A stretch of 64,000 nucleotides of DNA from Nitrospinae bacterium CG11_big_fil_rev_8_21_14_0_20_45_15 (GTDB lineage: Bacteria; Nitrospinota; Nitrospinia; Nitrospinales; VA-1). Location: contig PCWG01000015.1 of NCBI GenBank assembly GCA_002787235.1, positions 1 through 64,000 on the forward strand, written 5' to 3'. The notes under the pieces are model-generated. The model had not been told where the DNA came from. It worked only from the letters and a program-made list of their open reading frames with translations, and did not search any database. Position 1 is the stretch's first letter. Each line of letters opens with the position of its first letter. The position numbers and the translations under genes were made by a program. Positions 8,740 through 15,159 of this stretch are shown here, piece by piece.

Positions 8740-9075
8740 CGCTGTATCTCCTTAAAATTTATAATCCCGTGTCCCTATCCGTCAAGATAACTTGTTTTTG
8801 TATTCTAAGTGTTTTGGACACAAGAAAAAACAAAAAAGCCTCAAAAAACTTTAAGTGATTCAGCTTCATGTCAATCATAGAGTGATATTCACTTTTTGTA
8901 TTAAAAAAAAATTATAAAAAATACGGAATAAATCTCTTAGAGAAACTATCTTAGTTGTCTGTAAATTACAGCTACTGTATTGATAATTATATCCGTACTG
9001 TTGAACCCTCTGTGCCAATATGAGTGAGACACTTTACCCCTCTTAAATTACTGTAGGGCGGTGAGGTGAAATATC

Positions 9076-9582
9076 ATGAATAAGACAATGAAATCCATCC
9101 CGGTAATGGAAGGAGCCTTCAAGGCGACTGGAGTGAACGGGAGGGATGATAACCCGAATCAAATTTCTCCGCCCTTGGAGTCTGCCGTGAAACCGCCCAA
9201 CCCGGAAGTCTCGCAAATTGCAAAACGGCGACGCTTCTCCGCCGACTACAAGTTGAATATTCTGCGCCAGGTGGACGCCTGCTCGGAGGTTGGGGAAATC
9301 TCCGCGCTTCTTCGTCGCGAAGGGCTTTACGCTTCTCACTTGAGTGTCTGGCGTCGTCAACGCGACGCCGGTTCTTTGCAAGCTCTCAAACCGAAAACGA
9401 GGGGACGCAAGCCCGCACAGAAAAATCCTCTCGCTGATGAAAATGCACGCCAGCAGAGGGAAATCAAACGTCTTCAATTGCGCCTCAAGAAGGCCGAGAT
9501 CATTATCGACGTCCAAAAAAAAGTCTCGGAGATGTTGGGGATCACGCTCGCCTCCCCGGAAGGGAGCGAGAACGAATCATGA
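9076..9582 (+). CDS. IS3-like transposase OrfA (helix-turn-helix protein)
   Basis: 168 residues. A Transposase_8/IS3 OrfA-like helix-turn-helix occupies about residues 55-105 (KRRRFSADYKLNILRQVDA, LRREGLYASHLSVWRRQRD), followed by a basic linker (KPKTRGRKPAQKNP) and a leucine-zipper-like coiled coil (IKRLQLRLKKAEIIIDVQKKVSEMLG) for multimerisation. It recognises the element's ends. The Shine-Dalgarno GAGGTG precedes the ATG. The stop overlaps orfB as ATGA, suggesting coupled translation rather than the programmed frameshift common in IS3 elements. Confidence 0.88.
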   Translation: MNKTMKSIPVMEGAFKATGVNGRDDNPNQISPPLESAVKPPNPEVSQIAKRRRFSADYKLNILRQVDACSEVGEISALLRREGLYASHLSVWRRQRDAGSLQALKPKTRGRKPAQKNPLADENARQQREIKRLQLRLKKAEIIIDVQKKVSEMLGITLASPEGSENES

Positions 9583-10592
9583 CCCACACTCAAACTCTAT
9601 CAAATAATATCGGCGTCTGGCCTGCTTGCAAGGCCCTCGGCGTCTCACGCGCCGGGTATTACCGAGCCTGCAAACCATCGCTATTTCCTGAGAAGAAATC
9701 AGTGCGTCCTGCTTCACCAAGGGCTTTGCGGTCAGCCGAAAAACAAACCGTGCTCGATCTCCTGCATTCGGAGCGTTTTGTTGATACGGCACCGCAGGAA
9801 ATCTACGCAACCCTTCTCGATGAAGGGAAATACCATTGCTCTGCCCGAACGATGTACCGCATTTTGCACGAGAACAAAGAGGTTCGGGAGCGGCGCGATC
9901 AACTCAGGCATCCCAAGTACAAGAAACCGGAGTTACTGGCAACATCGCCCAATCGGGTTTGGTCATGGGACATAACCAAACTGCTCGGGCCACGCAAGTG
10001 GAGCTATTTTTATCTCTACGTCATCCTCGATATTTTCAGTCGTTACGTGGTCGGGTGGATGGTTGCGGATCGAGAATCGGCAAAGCTTGCAACCAGACTC
10101 ATTCAGGAAACCTGCGAGAAGCAAGGCATTCAGCAAGGCCAGTTGACGCTTCATGCCGACCGCGGATCGTCTATGAGATCCAAAGCCGTGGCCTTCCTGC
10201 TGGCTGATCTTGGCGTTACGAAGACTCACAGTCGGCCTTATACCAGTGACGATAACCCGTTCTCCGAATCGCAATTTAAGACTTTAAAATACCGACCCGG
10301 GTTCCCGGATCGTTTCGGTTGCATTCAGGATGCGAGAGCTTACAGTCAAAGTTTTTTTGATTGGTACAACAAGGAGCATCGGCATTCCGGGATTGGATTG
10401 TTCACGCCAGAGGCTGTTCATTATGGACAAGCGGAGGAAATACGGAAGCAGAGAGAAAATGTTTTGCTTGAGGCATACGAGGCGCATCCCGAGCGATTCG
10501 TGAAAAAGATTCCAGAACCCGCGCCCTTGCCGACGGCAGTTTGGATCAATCTGCCAAAACTGGAGAAGAGCTTGGAAAAGTACACTAATTAA
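9579..10592 (+). CDS. IS3-like transposase OrfB (DDE integrase core)
   Basis: 337 residues with an N-terminal HTH_21-like region (LDEGKYHCSARTMYRILHEN) and an rve integrase core. The DDE triad can be placed: the first Asp in VWSWDITKL, the second in LHADRGSS, and the Glu in NPFSESQFKTLKY. A C-terminal YNKEHRHSGIGLFTPEAVHYG segment is typical of the IS3 group. No stops or frameshifts break it, so the element could still be active. Confidence 0.9.
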   Translation: MTHTQTLSNNIGVWPACKALGVSRAGYYRACKPSLFPEKKSVRPASPRALRSAEKQTVLDLLHSERFVDTAPQEIYATLLDEGKYHCSARTMYRILHENKEVRERRDQLRHPKYKKPELLATSPNRVWSWDITKLLGPRKWSYFYLYVILDIFSRYVVGWMVADRESAKLATRLIQETCEKQGIQQGQLTLHADRGSSMRSKAVAFLLADLGVTKTHSRPYTSDDNPFSESQFKTLKYRPGFPDRFGCIQDARAYSQSFFDWYNKEHRHSGIGLFTPEAVHYGQAEEIRKQRENVLLEAYEAHPERFVKKIPEPAPLPTAVWINLPKLEKSLEKYTN

Positions 10593-10694
10593 TCACTTTC
10601 AGTGTCTCAAAGTCATTGACACGTTCCGGAATTTAAATGCTAAGCGGAAAATTCCTAAGCATACGTTGTGAATATTAATTTTAAGGACAACATA

Positions 10695-12008
10695 ATGGAA
10701 TCGCTCTCTCCTAAAAATTCACAGGAAAATTTAACGACTACTGATATCTCCATATCATCATTTGATATGGTGGCCTCCTTATCCACCGCACTGGATTTGA
10801 TCGATCCTAAACTTATTAACCACCATAAACGTGTTTGTTATATCGCCACAAGCCTTGCATCTTTCATGGGATTCGCTCACGATGAACTACAAAAAATTTA
10901 TCTGGCATCTATCCTGCACGATATAGGAGCTATAGCTTTTGAAGACCGACTCAATAGTGTTGAATTTGAGTACGGTGGTGGTGAAACCCACGGTATTTTA
11001 GGTGCGAAATTATTGTTAGAGTTCTCTCCATTCGCCAATCTGGCACCGCTGGTCATGTATCACCACACCTGGTGGGATCATGGCAAAGGAAAACTTTCCT
11101 TAGATCAAAAGGTACCCTACACCAGCCACCTGATTCATCTTGCGGATAGAATTGCGATTTTAGTCAACGATCAGCAACCCATTCTTTCCCAAATCTCTGA
11201 AATAGAAAAAGATATCATTGGGCAATCAGACAAGATGTTCTCCTCTGAATTTGTCAGTGTATTCCTAAAAATCTCAAAGAAAAATACTTTCTGGCTGGAT
11301 CTGGCATCACCCAACATAGGATGGATTCTGGGTAGAAAATTTAGTTTTCTGCAAACCATGCTGGGATTGGACGATTTGAGTGACTGGTCTCGTTTTTTTG
11401 CGGTCATCATAGACACACGATCCCGGTTCACAGCGACTCATTCCAGTGGTGTCGCCGCCACCGCGCAGAAACTCGCCAGCCTATTTAATTTTTCAGCTCT
11501 TGATTGCAAAAAAATGGAAATAGCAGGTCACCTGCACGATATCGGAAAGCTGGCGGTACCTAATTCGATTTTGGAAAAATCGGGTCAGTTAAACACCAAG
11601 GAATGGCGAGTTGTGCATGCTCATTCCTATTACACCCACTCTATTTTGGATCAGATCACAGGCTTTGAAGAAATCACTCGTTGGGCTTCTAATCACCACG
11701 AGACCCTTGATGGAAGAGGATACCCTTTTGGACACAGTGGTGAAGAATTATGCATAGGCTCCAGAATCATGATGGTGGCAGATATTTTTACCGCCTTGGC
11801 AGAAGACCGTCCCTATCGAAAAGGACTGAATGAACAAAAAATCCAGAACGTGTTTTTTGAATGTATTCAAAAAAACAAACTCGATCCTCTAGTGACAGAA
11901 GCTCTACTCGATAATTATGAAATCATGAATTGCATTCGAATTGGCGCACAGGTCAAGGAAGCCCAAAGATTACAGAAATTTTGGGAAACTGCGACTTCTC
12001 ATAATTAA
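10695..12008 (+). CDS. HD-GYP domain protein, probable cyclic-di-GMP phosphodiesterase
   Basis: The ORF extends to 10668, but ATG 10695 is preceded by TAAGGACA at good spacing, giving 437 aa. Two HD-type domains are seen. The N-terminal one (ASILHDIGAIAF, with YHHTWWDHGKGK) keeps HD and HH but lacks the GYP signature. The C-terminal one is complete: AGHLHDIGKLAVP, NHHETLDGRGYPFG and MVADIFTALAEDRPYR. No receiver, PAS or membrane segment is present. It probably hydrolyses c-di-GMP in the cytoplasm. Its position ahead of PAS, chemotaxis-receptor and flagellar genes suggests a role in the motile/sessile switch. Confidence 0.88.
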   Translation: MESLSPKNSQENLTTTDISISSFDMVASLSTALDLIDPKLINHHKRVCYIATSLASFMGFAHDELQKIYLASILHDIGAIAFEDRLNSVEFEYGGGETHGILGAKLLLEFSPFANLAPLVMYHHTWWDHGKGKLSLDQKVPYTSHLIHLADRIAILVNDQQPILSQISEIEKDIIGQSDKMFSSEFVSVFLKISKKNTFWLDLASPNIGWILGRKFSFLQTMLGLDDLSDWSRFFAVIIDTRSRFTATHSSGVAATAQKLASLFNFSALDCKKMEIAGHLHDIGKLAVPNSILEKSGQLNTKEWRVVHAHSYYTHSILDQITGFEEITRWASNHHETLDGRGYPFGHSGEELCIGSRIMMVADIFTALAEDRPYRKGLNEQKIQNVFFECIQKNKLDPLVTEALLDNYEIMNCIRIGAQVKEAQRLQKFWETATSHN

Positions 12009-12095
12009 ATCTAAAGATATAAATGGGATTTTAAATTCACCAATTGACTTAATTTATTTCGCAAATGCAGTTATTTAATTTTGGAGAATCTAAAA

Positions 12096-12632
12096 ATGGG
12101 CGCACTTTATGGAAATACTCAATTGACCGGAAAAGAACGGTTTTTTGAAGACATTATCGTCTCGAAAACTGATCTACAGGGAAAAATCACTTATGCAAAC
12201 CGTACTTTTCTGGAAATTGCGGGTTTCCCAAATGAAAAGTCATGCCTGGGTCAACCTCATAACACCATCAGACATCCAGATATGCCCCGGGCCGTATTTT
12301 ACCTACTGTGGGAAACAATAAAAAAAGATCAGGAAATTTTCGCTTATGTTTTAAACCGCTCTCTCAACGGAGATCACTACTGGGTGCTCGCGCACGTAAC
12401 CCCCAGCCATGACATAAATAACAATATCATCGGATATCATTCCAATCGACGTATCCCGAATAGAAAGGTGCTGGAAGAAAATATTATTCCTCTGTACAAA
12501 AATTTATTGAGCATAGAAAAATCATGTTCCAGTCCTCAAACGGGAATGGAAAAGGCTTTTCAAACAGTTCTCAATCTTTTAAGCGATGCCAAGTTGGGAT
12601 ACAACGAATTCATATTTTCTCTGGGGGTATAA
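12096..12632 (+). CDS. Stand-alone PAS-domain protein (Aer-type sensor module)
   Basis: The track starts at a TTG (12081). ATG 12096, with GGAG nine bases before it, is a better start and gives 178 aa. A single PAS domain fills residues 10-125: KTDLQGKITYANRTFLEIAGF, GQPHNTIRHPDMPRAVFYLLWETIK and LNRSLNGDHYWVLAHVTP. The HNxxRHPDMP motif is characteristic of the Aer/energy-taxis PAS group that binds FAD. The rest is helical with no membrane segment. The gene is followed 4 bases later by a soluble chemotaxis receptor, so sensor and signalling halves of an Aer-like protein appear to be encoded separately. Flavin binding is inferred. Confidence 0.85.
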   Translation: MGALYGNTQLTGKERFFEDIIVSKTDLQGKITYANRTFLEIAGFPNEKSCLGQPHNTIRHPDMPRAVFYLLWETIKKDQEIFAYVLNRSLNGDHYWVLAHVTPSHDINNNIIGYHSNRRIPNRKVLEENIIPLYKNLLSIEKSCSSPQTGMEKAFQTVLNLLSDAKLGYNEFIFSLGV

Positions 12633-12636
12633 ATCA

Positions 12637-13839
12637 ATGAACATACCAATAAAAAAAGAGTTCAATCATTTTTCTGTGAGCACTCCTTCGGATGAAAGCG
12701 TCAACGTTGCAGAAATTGAAACAGCACTGGTTACGATCAAACAAATATGTGCTGGCAACTTTGAAGTACGTATCACTGACATTAAATCCACGGGACCATT
12801 AGGAGAACTGCTCAATACTGTAAACGATCTAGTGGATCGTTGCGACGCTTACATCCGTGAATCAAAAGCCTGTATGGAACATGTCAATAACAACCAATAT
12901 TTCCGAAAGATCATTGAAACCAATATGGAAGGTTCATTTCTCATTGCCAGCAAGACGATCAATGGGGCTCTTCTGGCCATGAAGAATAAATCTCAACAAT
13001 TCAAACAACTAACGGATCACTTTGAAGATTCAGTGGAAGCTTCTATGGGAATGATTGTCAATTCCTCATTTGAATTGAACCAATCTTCCAAAACAATGGA
13101 AGACGTGGCAAGCAAAACCAGCTCACAGGCCATGCTTTTAACCGAACACGCCGCAGAATCATCGGCCAATGTTCAAACAGTTGCCGCCGCATCAGAACAG
13201 CTCTCTGCATCCATCAATGAAATCAGCCAGCAAATTATATTAACAAACAAACTTGTTGGGGAAACCACCCTTGTAACGACGGATACAACACAAAAAGTCA
13301 ATGAATTGCAAACGGCGGGAAAACAAATTCGCAATGCGATAGATATTATTCAAAAAATTGCAAAACAAACCAATCTCCTCGCATTGAATGCCACCATTGA
13401 AGCCTCTCGTGCAGGCGAAGCCGGTAGAGGATTTGCGGTTGTTGCGAATGAGGTAAAAAATCTGGCCAAGCAAACGGCCGAAGCAACAGAGGAAATTCGT
13501 GGTTACGTAACGAATATCGAATTTGCAATCGATGGAACCAAATCCAGCATTGAAAAAATCTCGGATCAAGTGGAAGAAATAAGCGCGTCAAACACTTCCG
13601 TTTCTGCGGCTGTAGAAGAACAAGGTGCTGCAACAAATGAAATAGCCCGCAATATAGAACAGACTTCCGCACGAATAAAGGAAATGACTTCAAATATCGT
13701 CGAAGTCTCCAACTCAGCAGAAAACGTAGGCAATATAGCCGCTGAAGTCAATACTGCCGCGACCAACCTTTCTACTCAATCCGATGCGCTGCAAACGGCT
13801 GTTGAAGCCTATTTGAAGGAAGCAAGAGCGGCTATTTAA
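12637..13839 (+). CDS. Soluble methyl-accepting chemotaxis protein
   Basis: The track ORF begins at 12586 inside the PAS gene; ATG 12637, just after it, is the sensible start and gives 400 aa. There is no membrane helix or periplasmic domain. An N-terminal HAMP-like/helical region (about 20-130; ALVTIKQICAGNFEVRITDIKSTGPLGELLNTVNDLV) leads to a full MCP signalling domain with the conserved hairpin tip AKQTNLLALNATIEASRAGEAGRGFAVVANEV. Presumably it works with CheA/CheW and takes its input from the adjacent PAS protein. No che genes lie in the window. Confidence 0.9.
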   Translation: MNIPIKKEFNHFSVSTPSDESVNVAEIETALVTIKQICAGNFEVRITDIKSTGPLGELLNTVNDLVDRCDAYIRESKACMEHVNNNQYFRKIIETNMEGSFLIASKTINGALLAMKNKSQQFKQLTDHFEDSVEASMGMIVNSSFELNQSSKTMEDVASKTSSQAMLLTEHAAESSANVQTVAAASEQLSASINEISQQIILTNKLVGETTLVTTDTTQKVNELQTAGKQIRNAIDIIQKIAKQTNLLALNATIEASRAGEAGRGFAVVANEVKNLAKQTAEATEEIRGYVTNIEFAIDGTKSSIEKISDQVEEISASNTSVSAAVEEQGAATNEIARNIEQTSARIKEMTSNIVEVSNSAENVGNIAAEVNTAATNLSTQSDALQTAVEAYLKEARAAI

Positions 13840-13906
13840 AACAAGAGTGATCGCAGATAAGTACAAACCCTAGCCCTACCTCTAAAGTTTTCCACGAATG
13901 CAGGAG

Positions 13907-13936
13907 AAAAAAAAGCCCCCGGATATTTCCGGGGGC
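13907..13936 (-). terminator. Rho-independent terminator after fliE
   Basis: A perfect 9-bp stem GCCCCCGGA/TCCGGGGGC with a four-base loop, followed on the minus strand by a run of eight T. It lies 26 bases past the fliE stop. Confidence 0.9.
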
Positions 13937-13962
13937 TGTAGACTTTATCAAGCTGATTCTCT

Positions 13963-14280
13963 CTATACCTGCATTCGCATGACTTCTTGATAGGCTTCGA
14001 CAATTTTGTTGCGAACCTGCATGGTCAGACGGAAAGCCAGATCGGCCTTTCCAACAGCAATCATGGTCTCATGAATATTGCCTGTTTTACCTGCCGCAAA
14101 ATCTTCAATTGCCGTATCGGCCTGCTTCTGCAGATCATTTACTTTCTGTAAGGACTCTGAAAGAGTGTCTGCAAAACTCACTCCTCCATCAGCACCATCA
14201 GCAGGTTTGGATTGGGCCGGCTTGGGAGCCCCTACACCCTGCAATCCCTTCAAACTGGACTGTAATGTGATGTCGTTCAT
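13963..14280 (-). CDS. fliE: Flagellar hook-basal body protein FliE
   Basis: FliE links the MS ring to the proximal rod. The 105-residue protein carries the family's C-terminal block: SFADTLSESLQKVNDLQKQAD, TGNIHETMIAVGKADLAFRLTMQVRNKIVEAYQEVMRMQV. The ORF track uses a TTG (14289); ATG 14280 (MNDITLQSS) is more likely. It follows flgB by about 160 non-coding bases, and flgC, normally between them, is missing. A strong terminator lies directly downstream, so this is the last gene of its transcript. Confidence 0.93.
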   Translation of the reverse strand: MNDITLQSSLKGLQGVGAPKPAQSKPADGADGGVSFADTLSESLQKVNDLQKQADTAIEDFAAGKTGNIHETMIAVGKADLAFRLTMQVRNKIVEAYQEVMRMQV

Positions 14281-14444
14281 TTTATGCAACCATCGATCAT
14301 TATTTCTAACTATATTTAAAAACTCACACCAACCTGAAAACCTGTTTCTTATGTTTTCAAGCGGATAAATTCAAATCCTAAAACCTACCACTACTTCTTT
14401 ATAATTTAAAATCTTCTTGCAATATTGTCAATGCTTAAAAACCG

Positions 14445-14867
14445 TTATTGAGCCTGTTCTGTGATTGCCGCTCGTACAGTAGAGGCACGTTTCATCATCA
14501 ATGCAATCGTGGCGTTGTACTGAATCTGGTTTTCTGCCAGTTTCGCCATTTCTTTGTCCACATTAACATTGTTGCCATTCGACTTTGCCGCATCGACTTC
14601 TTCAAAAACATCGGCCTCCAGATTTTTGATCCCTTCATTCGAAGGCCCCATGTGTTTTGAATTGGTTGAACTCATGCTCACTTTGCCATCCATATTCAAA
14701 ACACTTCGCAATTGAGCTCCAAAATCCAGATCCTGTGCTTTAAAATCGGGTGTCTCTGCATTGGACAAATTACTTGATATCAGCATATGACGCTGAGAAT
14801 TGAAATCCAGGCTCTTTTTCATCATCGCCGGAACATTGTCCGAAAATAAAATTTTATCTATAAGCAT
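14445..14867 (-). CDS. flgB: Flagellar basal-body rod protein FlgB
   Basis: Proximal rod subunit exported by the flagellar type III apparatus. It has 140 aa, the typical length. Family features: an N-terminal amphipathic region with RHMLISSNLSNAETPDFKAQDLDF (the rod-protein ANxxNxxTPGY-type motif) and a C-terminal helix AENQIQYNATIALMMKRASTVRAAI. The ATG is preceded by AAGGAGAT at 7-8 bases. A consensus sigma-54 promoter lies about 27 bases upstream of the start, and the divergent neighbour encodes a sigma-54 activator. Confidence 0.94.
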   Translation of the reverse strand: MLIDKILFSDNVPAMMKKSLDFNSQRHMLISSNLSNAETPDFKAQDLDFGAQLRSVLNMDGKVSMSSTNSKHMGPSNEGIKNLEADVFEEVDAAKSNGNNVNVDKEMAKLAENQIQYNATIALMMKRASTVRAAITEQAQ

Positions 14868-14893
14868 AGGCCATCTCCTTTAGCACTTGATAA

Positions 14894-14909
14894 AGCAAGT
14901 TATGTGCCA
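14894..14909 (-). promoter_or_regulatory. Sigma-54 (RpoN) promoter for flgB
   Basis: The minus strand reads TGGCACATAACTTGCT, an exact match to the -24/-12 consensus TGGCACRNNNNTTGCW. A start site is expected near 14883, leaving a leader of about 16 bases before the flgB start with its Shine-Dalgarno. Confidence 0.88.
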
Positions 14910-15159
14910 TCGCAGAATGACTCATGCCTATGCATGATTTTTCGGGATAAACCATTTAAAACATTAGCTTTATATATTTCTTAAAAAGAGATTTTCTCCC
15001 TCTATTTTTTGTCAGAAGGAAATTATTACCTCCTCAAATGTGGAAATTTTGACGCAACTCCAATTTTTTACGACAAACGAACATACCTACCCAGTTTTAT
15101 GTAAGTTTGTTATAATTTTTACTAAAATAAATACAAGCACCCATTTCAAACGTCTGGCC

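Larger units (their letters stand above)
9012..10622 (+). mobile_element. IS3-like insertion sequence, apparently complete
   Basis: An element of about 1.6 kb with two ORFs. Imperfect inverted ends of about 22 bp can be aligned: left GTGCCAATATGAGTGAGACACT, right (reverse complement) GTGTCAATGACTTTGAGACACT, with the inner TGAGACACT identical. No flanking direct repeat is evident, so the insertion may be old or the ends may be a few bases off. It sits upstream of the HD-GYP gene, whose start is about 70 bases past the right end. Confidence 0.8.
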
